A DNA stretch of 5,910 nucleotides, taken from the NCBI GenBank assembly GCA_024636425.1, contig JAGXHB010000062.1, positions 1-5,910 of the forward strand, written 5' to 3'. Under the pieces are notes generated by a model, which did not search any database, was not told where the DNA came from, and saw only the letters and a program-made list of their open reading frames with translations. Both the position numbers and the translations under genes were made by a program. Below, piece by piece: positions 1 to 5,910 of this stretch (the first letter of the stretch is position 1; the number at the start of each line of letters is the position of its first letter). The DNA comes from Roseobacter sp. GTDB taxonomy: Bacteria > Pseudomonadota > Alphaproteobacteria > Rhodobacterales > Rhodobacteraceae.

Positions 1-6
1 ATGGCA

Positions 7-2187
7 TTACGCTCCGACAGATTTGGTAAAGGGCAGTTTTGTGATGTTCTGACCCGTCAGCGCACGCCAGGCGTTTGCAATGGCAGGGCCGACAGGGGGC
101 AGGCCGGGTTCACCGATACCGGTGGGGTCATTGTCGCTTTGGATGATCGCAACCTCGACCTCCGGCATCTCGTTGATGCGCAGCATGCGGTATGTGTCAA
201 AGTTACGCTCCATAATGGTGCCGCCGTCGCCGAGCGTCACCTGATCGAACAGAACCGACCCAAGACCATAGCCGGCCCCGCCTTCGATCTGCGCGCGGAT
301 CACATTGGGGTTGACCGCGATGCCGCAATCAACGGCGCACCAGATCTTCTCGACCTTGGGAAAACCGTTGTTGTCCGAGACTTCGACGATCTGCGCGACA
401 TAGGTATTGAAGCTTTCATGCAGGGCAACGCCATAGCCCCGGTCGCCCCGAACCTTGGTGCCGTCCCATCCTGCGATCTCGGCGACCTTTTCCAGCACGG
501 CGCGGTCCCGCCCCATATCGCCTTTCAGCAGGTCCAGCCGTCCTTGCACCGGATCCTTGCCGCCCGCTTCAAGCAGTTGGTCAAGGAAGACTTCGGTCGC
601 ATATCCGGTGTGCGAATGGCCGACCGACCGCCACCATAGCACTGTAACGGGGCTGTCCTGCCGGACCCAGTCTACCTTCAGGTTCGCCAGATCATAGGGC
701 ATCTTGGTGGCACCCTCGTAGGATGTGGGGTCCATGCCATCTTGCATCATGGCCGCCATCGGGCCGCCCGCCATGATTGACTGGTTCACCACCACATTAT
801 GCCATCCGACAATATTGCCATCAGCGTCCAGTCCGCCGCGCATCTTGTGGACCGTGAGGGGGCGGTAATAACCGCCCGTCATGTCATCCTCGCGCGTCCA
901 GAGCAGTTTCCACGACCCATTGCCGCCAGCGGCCTTGGCAATCTCTCCGATTTCGGCGGCGACATGGGCGGTTGGCTGTGCGCGCCGCCCGAAACTGCCA
1001 CCCGCCAGCATCACGTTGATCGCAACATCGGCGGGGTCGATCCCCAGCGTCTGCGCGAGCGTGGGTTTATCCAGCGACGGGAACTGCGACCCCATCCAAA
1101 GCTCGGCCTTGCCATCGGTCATCTCGATCACCGCATCCAGCGGTTCCAGTGCGGCATGGGCAAGATAGGGAAACTGGAATTCGGCCTCGATCACCTGCGC
1201 CGCGCCGTCAATCCCTGCCATGGCATCGCCAGCTTCTTCGGCAGAACGGCCGCCTGCATCGGCAGCTTTCGAAAAATCGGCGTAAATTTCTTCACTCGAC
1301 CGGGTTTCGGCGTTGCTGTCATCCCATGTGATCTTGAGCGCGTCACGCCCCTTGAGGGCAGCGGCAGTGTTTTTGGCATAGACGGCGATGCCTTGCGGAA
1401 TCTGGCGAATGGCCGTCACACCGGCAACGTTGATCGCCTCGGCATCGTCATAGCTGGCAACGACGGCCCCCATTTTCTGAGGGTGTGCCACAACCACTGT
1501 TTCCATACCGTCGCGGTAGACATCCATGGTGAACATCGCCTGACCGTTCGTCTTGGTCTTGGTGTCAAGCTTGGGCACATCCGTTCCGATCAGCACAAAG
1601 TCGGCGGCCTTCTTCAGCACAGGTTCCGCCGGAGCTGTCATGGTCGCAGCCTTTTCCGCCAGCGCACCAAAGCCTGATGTCTTGCCGCTTGCCGCATGGG
1701 CGATCTGGCCCTTGGATACTGTGATCTCCGAGGCAGGCACCCCCCACTCTTGGGCGGCAGCATCCACCAGCATCGCCCGCGCGGCAGCACCCGCCTTGCG
1801 CATCTGCATGTAAGAGTTTGCCATTGCCGTTGATCCGCCGGTGCCTTGCAGCCCAAACAGCGAATTGGCGTAAAGCGCGTCATCGGCGGGCGCGCTTTCG
1901 GCACGCATCTGGGACCAGTCGGCATCCAGCTCTTCGGCCACAAGCGTTGAAAGTCCGGTGTTCGGACCCTGACCAAATTCGATATGCTTGATCATTACCG
2001 TGACGGTATCATCGGGCGCGACACGCACGAATGCGTTCGGCGCAAAGGTGGATGCATCGCTGGAAGGGTCGAACGCCTGCGCAGCACCCGATTGGGCGCG
2101 TGATTTGACAGGCAGCACAACACCGATCACCAAACCGGCAGAGGCAGTCGCGAGGAAACCGCGACGGGAAAGAGTAGCGTGGGACAT
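7..2187 (-). CDS. iorB: Molybdopterin-binding catalytic subunit of a periplasmic xanthine oxidase-family dehydrogenase (isoquinoline 1-oxidoreductase beta subunit type)
   Basis: Complete 726-residue catalytic subunit that should bind a molybdopterin cofactor and hydroxylate an aromatic N-heterocycle or oxidise an aldehyde with water as oxygen donor. The N-terminus is a Tat signal: twin arginines at 8-9 (SRRGFL), a hydrophobic stretch at 13-26 and a plausible cleavage site after Ala31, so the enzyme is probably exported folded to the periplasm. Family motifs in order: EFGQG at 70-74, A-L-E-P at 346-349, SQ at 367-368 (Gln368 aligns with the Mo-proximal Gln767 of bovine xanthine oxidase), GGSFGRR at 396-402, WWRSVGHSH at 518-526, VDCG at 619-622 followed by NP at 626-627, and GIGEPG at 690-695 with the catalytic base Glu693. 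The length is slightly under that of known IorB proteins (about 780), and no cytochrome c motif (CxxCH) is present. The start is fixed by a GGAGGG site 7 nt upstream. It is the second gene of the pair with iorA. Substrate cannot be read from sequence; aldehyde dehydrogenase activity is the main alternative. The family call is firm, the specific name is by resemblance. Confidence 0.93.
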   Translation of the reverse strand: MSHATLSRRGFLATASAGLVIGVVLPVKSRAQSGAAQAFDPSSDASTFAPNAFVRVAPDDTVTVMIKHIEFGQGPNTGLSTLVAEELDADWSQMRAESAPADDALYANSLFGLQGTGGSTAMANSYMQMRKAGAAARAMLVDAAAQEWGVPASEITVSKGQIAHAASGKTSGFGALAEKAATMTAPAEPVLKKAADFVLIGTDVPKLDTKTKTNGQAMFTMDVYRDGMETVVVAHPQKMGAVVASYDDAEAINVAGVTAIRQIPQGIAVYAKNTAAALKGRDALKITWDDSNAETRSSEEIYADFSKAADAGGRSAEEAGDAMAGIDGAAQVIEAEFQFPYLAHAALEPLDAVIEMTDGKAELWMGSQFPSLDKPTLAQTLGIDPADVAINVMLAGGSFGRRAQPTAHVAAEIGEIAKAAGGNGSWKLLWTREDDMTGGYYRPLTVHKMRGGLDADGNIVGWHNVVVNQSIMAGGPMAAMMQDGMDPTSYEGATKMPYDLANLKVDWVRQDSPVTVLWWRSVGHSHTGYATEVFLDQLLEAGGKDPVQGRLDLLKGDMGRDRAVLEKVAEIAGWDGTKVRGDRGYGVALHESFNTYVAQIVEVSDNNGFPKVEKIWCAVDCGIAVNPNVIRAQIEGGAGYGLGSVLFDQVTLGDGGTIMERNFDTYRMLRINEMPEVEVAIIQSDNDPTGIGEPGLPPVGPAIANAWRALTGQNITKLPFTKSVGA

Positions 2188-2190
2188 GGC

Positions 2191-2649
2191 TTAACCCTCC
2201 AATGTTTTGGCGGCGTTCTTGATCGCCTGCCGGATACGGACATAGGTGGCGCAGCGGCAGATGTTGCCCGCCATGGCGTTGTCGATGTCTTCGTCTGTCG
2301 GATTGCGGTTTTCACGCAGCAAGGCTGTGGCGCTCAGCACCTGTCCCGATTGGCACCAGCCGCATTGGGGAACATCAATTTCTTCCCATGCAGCCTGCAC
2401 CGCTTGCGCCTCGGGGCCCTCAACCGCTTCGATCGTGGTGACGGATGACCCTTCGACCATGGAGATCGGGGTGACGCAGCTGCGGCGGGTCATCCCGTTC
2501 AGCTCGACCGTGCAGGCACCGCATTGCGCGATCCCGCAGCCGAATTTCGTACCGGTCAGGCGCATGTCGTCGCGCAGAACCCACAAGAGCGGCGTATCGT
2601 CCGGAGCATCAACGCTCACCTCTTTACCGTTAAGGGTGAAACTTATCAT
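2191..2649 (-). CDS. iorA: (2Fe-2S)-binding electron-transfer subunit of the molybdenum hydroxylase (isoquinoline 1-oxidoreductase alpha subunit type)
   Basis: Complete 152-residue protein, the usual length for IorA-type small subunits. It carries electrons from the molybdenum centre of the neighbouring IorB-like subunit to an external acceptor. The N-terminal half is a plant-ferredoxin fold binding one [2Fe-2S] cluster through Cys38, Cys43, Cys46 (FGCGIAQCGACTV) and Cys58. The C-terminal helical half binds the second cluster through Cys96 and Cys99 (QCGWCQSG) and Cys131 and Cys133 (ICRCATY). All eight ligands are present, so the subunit looks functional. It has no signal peptide and probably leaves the cytoplasm bound to the Tat-bearing partner, as in other periplasmic members of the family (inference). 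The ATG is supported by AAGGAG 8 nt upstream and by the family-typical opening MISFTLNGK. The TAA stop lies 3 bp before the iorB start, which indicates co-transcription and probable translational coupling. Confidence 0.95.
   Translation of the reverse strand: MISFTLNGKEVSVDAPDDTPLLWVLRDDMRLTGTKFGCGIAQCGACTVELNGMTRRSCVTPISMVEGSSVTTIEAVEGPEAQAVQAAWEEIDVPQCGWCQSGQVLSATALLRENRNPTDEDIDNAMAGNICRCATYVRIRQAIKNAAKTLEG
2195..2200 (-). promoter_or_regulatory. Ribosome binding site of iorB, inside the end of iorA
   Basis: GGAGGG on the minus strand, 7 nt before the iorB ATG (2187-2185). It lies within the last codons of iorA (Leu-Glu-Gly-stop), so ribosomes finishing iorA pass over it. This supports the iorB start and suggests translational coupling of the two subunits. 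Confidence 0.8.
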
Positions 2650-2657
2650 GACGGATG

Positions 2658-2663
2658 CTCCTT
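2658..2663 (-). promoter_or_regulatory. Ribosome binding site of iorA
   Basis: AAGGAG on the minus strand, 8 nt before the ATG at 2649-2647. Strong complementarity to the 16S rRNA 3' end and good spacing fix the iorA start. Confidence 0.8.
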
Positions 2664-2676
2664 TAATGGGTGGGAC

Positions 2677-2691
2677 GCGTGAACGTAGAAC
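2677..2691. repeat. Operator-like site 2: second copy of the GCGTGAAC repeat
   Basis: The plus strand reads GCGTGAACGTAGAAC. It shares GCGTGAAC exactly with site 1 and, allowing one inserted base, also TAG and a final C (12 matches of 14). The two copies start 35 bp apart in the same orientation, between the putative promoter and the iorA ribosome binding site, roughly three helical turns. This copy would lie in the transcribed leader. Confidence 0.3.
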
Positions 2692-2711
2692 GCTGGGGTT
2701 CCTGCCTTGCG

Positions 2712-2725
2712 GCGTGAACTAGTTC
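2712..2725. repeat. Operator-like site 1: palindromic copy of a GCGTGAAC repeat
   Basis: The plus strand reads GCGTGAACTAGTTC, containing the perfect 10-bp palindrome GAACTAGTTC (2716-2725). The first 8 bp, GCGTGAAC, recur exactly at 2677-2684 in site 2. The palindrome overlaps the putative -10 region of iorAB. Arms CCTTGCG (2705-2711) and CGCAAAGG (2725-2732) form a further, off-centre inverted repeat around it. A transcription-factor binding site is inferred, not shown. Confidence 0.35.
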
Positions 2726-2743
2726 GCAAAGGGGCTGCGTCAA
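2716..2743 (-). promoter_or_regulatory. Possible sigma-70-like promoter for iorAB
   Basis: On the minus strand TTGACG (2743-2738) matches the -35 consensus at five of six bases. At a 16-bp spacing the -10 position is TAGTTC (2721-2716), a poor match to TATAAT. The site lies about 70-95 bp upstream of the iorA ATG, just after the permease 3' hairpin, which is a sensible place for an independent promoter. The weak -10 overlaps a perfect palindrome, which would fit a regulated promoter. Called from position and the -35 only. Confidence 0.3.
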
Positions 2744-2750
2744 CCGGTCG

Positions 2751-2790
2751 CAAGCTTTCCGCCGCGCAACATCACGCGAGGGAAAGCCTG
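2751..2790 (-). terminator. Imperfect stem-loop after the RND permease gene, no U-tract
   Basis: The transcript of the permease would form this hairpin 25 nt past its TAG stop. A 10-pair outer stem (2781-2790 with 2751-2760) is followed by one C-C mismatch, a U-G pair and a CGCG/CGCG inner stem around an 8-nt loop (2767-2774). Two of the pairs are G-U wobbles that exist only in the minus-strand RNA; the plus-strand RNA would have A-C mismatches there, which favours a role on the gene strand. No T run follows, so it is not a classical intrinsic terminator. It could stabilise the 3' end, assist Rho-dependent termination, or be chance. Confidence 0.35.
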
Positions 2791-2815
2791 GAGCGATCAG
2801 GGATGATGCTGTTGG

Positions 2816-5800
2816 CTATTTGTCCGGGTTCTTGCCCCCCAGACGTGCAACCATCGCAAAGAAGTACGGCACGAAAAGCACGCCCAGAACGGTCGCGGAA
2901 ATCGTCCCGGCCAACACCCCTGCGCCAATGGCAGTACGCCCCCCTGACCCGGCACCCGAGCTTAGGACAAGCGGCAAGACCCCCAGTGAAAACGCCATCG
3001 ACGTCATGATGATCGGCCGGAAACGCTGTTTGGCGGCATCGACAGCTGCGTCAAAGATGCTTTCGCCCTCCTCGCGACGGTCTCGGGCAAATTCGACGAT
3101 CAGGATCGCGTTCTTGCCGGTAAGGCCAATGACCGTCAGCAGACCCACCTGAAAGAACACGCCGTTTTCAAAGCCACCCAGATACGCCCCGGCCAAGGCA
3201 CCCAAGACACCGATAGGCATCGCAAGCATGACGGCAAAGGGGATCGACCAGCTTTCGTAAAGCGCCGCAAGCGACAGGAAGATCGCGGCAAGGGACAGTG
3301 CGTACAGCAGCGGGGCCTGGTTGCCGGATTGCTGTTCTTCAAGCGACAGCCCTGTCCATGCAATCTGGAAACCGGGCGGCAGCTGTGTGACCAGACGCTC
3401 AAGTTCCGCGATTGCTTCACCGGTGCTGACACCTTCGGCAGGAGACCCCTGGATCTGCATCGCGGGGATACCGTTGTAGCGGTTCACGCCTTGCGGGCCG
3501 TAGGTCCAGCTTCCTTCGGAGAAGTTCGAGAACGGTACAAGACCGCCGCTGGCATTACGTACGCGCCATTTCTCCAGATCTGAAGGGGTGGCGCGGGCGG
3601 ATGCCTCGCCCTGAACATATACCCGCTTGATGCGTCCATCATCGACAAAGTCGTTCACATATCGCCCGGCCCAGGCGATGGTCAGCAGGTTGCCCACATC
3701 GGTCGCATTCACCCCCATGGCACCCGCGCGGCGCCAGTCGATATCAAGGTTGAACTGCGACGCATCTTCAAGCCCGCTGGGACGGGCAGAGGCGATCAGC
3801 GGGCTTTGTGCGGCCAGCCCCAGCAGTTGATTGCGCGCCTCAAGCAGTTGCTCATGAGATTGCCCGTTGCGTCCTTGCAGGAAGAAATCGAAGCCCGACA
3901 CGTTGCCCAACTCGCTGACCGATGGGGGCACGATCGGGAAAACCTGTGCGTCCTGAATCTGGCTGAAGGCTCCGAAGGCGCGCCCTGCCAACGCCTGCAC
4001 GCTTTGCGACGGATCTTTGCGCTCATCCCAGTCTTTCAGCCGCACAAACGCGAGACCAAGGTTCTGTCCCTGCCCCGCAAAGCTGAACCCGACGACGCCG
4101 AAGGTTGATTCAACGATGTCGCTTTCCTGTTCCAGATAGTAATCTTCCACCTGTTTGACGACCTCGAGCGTACGTTCCGCCGTGGCCCCTGTAGGTGCCT
4201 GAATAAGCGTGAAAAGCGTGCCTTGATCTTCAGCAGGCAGGAACCCGGCCGGCGTGCGCACGAACAGCGCAATTACCGCGGCAATGATCAGCAGATAGAC
4301 CAAGCCCACCTTGAGCGGCTGGCGCACGATCCACGAGACAAAGCCGGAATATCCGCCAACCGTTCTGTCAAAGCCACGGTTGAACAGCCCGAAAAAGCCC
4401 CGCTTCTTTGTATGCGTGCCCTGTTTCAGCATCGTCGCACAAAGTGCGGGCGTCAGTGTCAGAGCCACGATAACCGACAGCGTCATCGCAGAGATGATGG
4501 TGATCGAAAACTGTTTGTAAATCACCCCTGTCGAACCGGGGAAAAAGGCCATCGGAACAAACACCGCCGACAACACCACGGCAATCCCGATCAGCGCACC
4601 GGTGATCTGGTCCATCGACTTTCGCGTCGCCTCAAGCGGACCGATCTGGTCCTGCTCCATGATACGCTCCACGTTTTCGACCACCACGATCGCATCATCC
4701 ACAAGCAGGCCGATCGCCAGCACCATCCCCAGCATCGTCAGAGTATTGATCGAGAAACCGAAGGCTGCCAGCACCCCGAACGTGCCTAGAATAACAACCG
4801 GGACAGCCAGCGTCGGGATCAGCGTTGCACGGATGTTCTGCAAGAACAGATACATCACGATGAACACCAGGATGATCGCCTCAACCAGCGTTTTAATGAC
4901 CTCTTCGATCGAGATTTTCACGAACGGCGTGGTGTCATAGGGGATGACGTATTCAAAGCCGTCGGGAAAGAAACCCGCCAGTTCTTCGATACGCTCTTCC
5001 ACCAAGGCGGCGGTATCGAGTGCGTTGGCCCCCGGTGCAAGGCTGATCGCCATGCCGGCGGACGGATTGCGGTCGTACCGCGAAATGGTCGCATAGGTTT
5101 CCGCACCGATTTCAACGCGGGCAACATCATTGAGCAACACCAGACCACCATCGGTTTCGGCGCGCAGGACGATCTGCCGGAAATCCTCGGGCGTGGTCAG
5201 CAGCGACTGTGCGGTGATCGTCGCGTTCAGCGCCTGACCCTCGACAGCCGGGCGCGACCCGAACGACCCCGCCGAGATCTGCGCGTTCTCCGCTGAAACG
5301 GCAGACACCACATCCGAAGGTGTCATCTCGAACGCGGCCAGCTTGACCGGATCAAGCCATATGCGCATCGCATATTGTGCGCCGAACACCTGAACACTGC
5401 CGACGCCTTCGACGCGGCTGATTTCGTTCACCATGTTGGTGTTCATATAGTCGCCAAGATCGGTCGCGTCGTACTGACCCTCTTCCGCAATCAGCGCGAC
5501 CACCATCAAAAACCCGGCCGAGGATTTCTGCACCGTGATCCCCTGCCGCTGAACCGGCTCGGGCAACAGTGCTGACGCCTGTGACAGCTTGTTCTGAACC
5601 TGCACCTGCGCGATGTCGACGTCCGTCCCTGTCTCGAAGGTCAGCGTGATACTGGCACCGCCTTCGGTCGTCGAACTGGACGAGATATAGCGCAGCCCAT
5701 CAAGGCCGGTCATCTGCTGTTCGATCACCTGCGTGACGGTGTTCGCGACCGTTTGGGCCGACGCACCGGGATAGCGCGCATTTACCGACACCGACGGCGG

Positions 5801-5910
5801 CGCAATCTGCGGATATTGCGCAATCGGCAGGTTCAGGATCGACAGAACGCCGATCCCCATGATGAAGATGGAAAGAACCCACGCGAAGATAGGGCGGTCG
5901 ATAAAGAAAC
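2816..5910 (-). CDS. RND multidrug efflux permease, HAE1/AcrB family (partial: first few residues outside window)
   Basis: Proton-driven inner-membrane pump subunit of a tripartite AcrB/MexB/BepE-like system. 1030 residues are visible (numbered here from the first whole codon, bases 5908-5906), beginning FFIDRPIFAW as AcrB does at residue 4, so only about three residues are cut off. The ATG at 5860 is internal Met17, not the start. Layout: TM1 about 9-27, first periplasmic porter/docking half about 28-330, TM2-TM6 about 336-494, TM7 about 531-550, second periplasmic half about 551-860, TM8-TM12 about 867-1023. The proton-relay residues are all present: Asp404 and Asp405 (AcrB D407/D408), Lys932 (K940), Arg962 (R971) and Thr969 (T978). 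Pocket phenylalanines equivalent to AcrB F136, F178, F610, F615, F617 and F628 are conserved. In the switch loop, AcrB G616 is Ser609 and R620 is Gln613. The C-terminus ends GGKNPDK at a TAG stop. The partner membrane-fusion gene is not in view; upstream beyond base 5910 is its usual place. Drug specificity cannot be told. Confidence 0.96.
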   Translation of the reverse strand, partial: FFIDRPIFAWVLSIFIMGIGVLSILNLPIAQYPQIAPPSVSVNARYPGASAQTVANTVTQVIEQQMTGLDGLRYISSSSTTEGGASITLTFETGTDVDIAQVQVQNKLSQASALLPEPVQRQGITVQKSSAGFLMVVALIAEEGQYDATDLGDYMNTNMVNEISRVEGVGSVQVFGAQYAMRIWLDPVKLAAFEMTPSDVVSAVSAENAQISAGSFGSRPAVEGQALNATITAQSLLTTPEDFRQIVLRAETDGGLVLLNDVARVEIGAETYATISRYDRNPSAGMAISLAPGANALDTAALVEERIEELAGFFPDGFEYVIPYDTTPFVKISIEEVIKTLVEAIILVFIVMYLFLQNIRATLIPTLAVPVVILGTFGVLAAFGFSINTLTMLGMVLAIGLLVDDAIVVVENVERIMEQDQIGPLEATRKSMDQITGALIGIAVVLSAVFVPMAFFPGSTGVIYKQFSITIISAMTLSVIVALTLTPALCATMLKQGTHTKKRGFFGLFNRGFDRTVGGYSGFVSWIVRQPLKVGLVYLLIIAAVIALFVRTPAGFLPAEDQGTLFTLIQAPTGATAERTLEVVKQVEDYYLEQESDIVESTFGVVGFSFAGQGQNLGLAFVRLKDWDERKDPSQSVQALAGRAFGAFSQIQDAQVFPIVPPSVSELGNVSGFDFFLQGRNGQSHEQLLEARNQLLGLAAQSPLIASARPSGLEDASQFNLDIDWRRAGAMGVNATDVGNLLTIAWAGRYVNDFVDDGRIKRVYVQGEASARATPSDLEKWRVRNASGGLVPFSNFSEGSWTYGPQGVNRYNGIPAMQIQGSPAEGVSTGEAIAELERLVTQLPPGFQIAWTGLSLEEQQSGNQAPLLYALSLAAIFLSLAALYESWSIPFAVMLAMPIGVLGALAGAYLGGFENGVFFQVGLLTVIGLTGKNAILIVEFARDRREEGESIFDAAVDAAKQRFRPIIMTSMAFSLGVLPLVLSSGAGSGGRTAIGAGVLAGTISATVLGVLFVPYFFAMVARLGGKNPDK

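Noticed and set aside
1..639. Long open frame on the plus strand (212 residues)
   Set aside because: It lies entirely antisense to the 3' end of iorB, which has clear family motifs there (VDCG, GIGEPG). The frame matches no family I know and is explained by GC-rich codon use.
799..1677. Plus-strand open frame of 292 residues
   Set aside because: It is antisense to the middle of iorB, including the GGSFGRR region. It has no ribosome binding site of note and no recognisable domain; its length is a by-product of high GC.
7..2649. Carbon monoxide dehydrogenase or cytosolic xanthine dehydrogenase
   Set aside because: There is no FAD subunit, the large subunit has a Tat signal, and the active-site loops (GGSFGRR, WWRSVGHSH) are of the periplasmic IorB type.
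2650..2815. Small gene, tRNA or riboswitch in the intergenic spacer
   Set aside because: No cloverleaf, no start codon with a ribosome binding site other than that of iorA, and no known riboswitch core is visible. The spacer is accounted for by a hairpin, promoter-like sequence, repeats and the iorA leader.
4223..4789. Plus-strand open frame of 188 residues, rich in His, Arg and Gln
   Set aside because: It is the reverse complement of permease transmembrane helices 3-7. The basic, low-hydrophobicity composition is what antisense of membrane-helix codons gives.
2816..5860. ATG at 5860 as the true start of the permease
   Set aside because: The frame stays open to the window edge and reads FFIDRPIFAWVLSIFI upstream, the conserved AcrB-family N-terminus and half of TM1. 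The gene therefore begins just outside the window.

Overview
This window shows ordinary accessory-type chromosome from a Gram-negative bacterium. An AcrB-type tripartite-pump permease and a Tat-exported molybdenum hydroxylase both require an inner membrane and a periplasm. GC content is high (about 60% by eye), codon choice is GC-rich, and the proteins have an alphaproteobacterial look, with a marine Rhodobacterales/Roseobacter-type organism as best guess. The assignment to that group is inference, because no taxonomic marker gene is present.

All three genes lie on the minus strand, so transcription runs from base 5910 towards base 1. (1) 5910-2816 is an RND efflux permease of the HAE1/AcrB family. 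It is cut by the window edge only at its extreme N-terminus, where about three residues are missing. (2) 2815-2650 is a 166-bp spacer. It holds a long imperfect stem-loop just after the permease stop, then a possible sigma-70-like promoter and a pair of related repeat sites, then the ribosome binding site of the next gene. (3) 2649-2191 encodes a 152-residue protein with two [2Fe-2S] clusters (IorA type). (4) 2187-7 encodes the 726-residue molybdopterin catalytic subunit (IorB type) with a twin-arginine signal peptide. The last two genes are 3 bp apart and almost certainly form one operon.

The two small-operon products should assemble into an IorAB-type periplasmic Mo/Fe-S dehydrogenase that hydroxylates an N-heterocycle or oxidises an aldehyde. 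It would pass electrons through its two [2Fe-2S] clusters to an acceptor not encoded here. The efflux permease would need a membrane-fusion protein, probably encoded just outside the window beyond base 5910, and an outer-membrane channel. Whether pump and oxidoreductase cooperate is unknown; the hairpin and promoter-like sequence between them argue for separate transcription units.

I found no mobile element, CRISPR array, tRNA, rRNA or obviously new system. The most interesting unexplained structure is in the 166-bp spacer.
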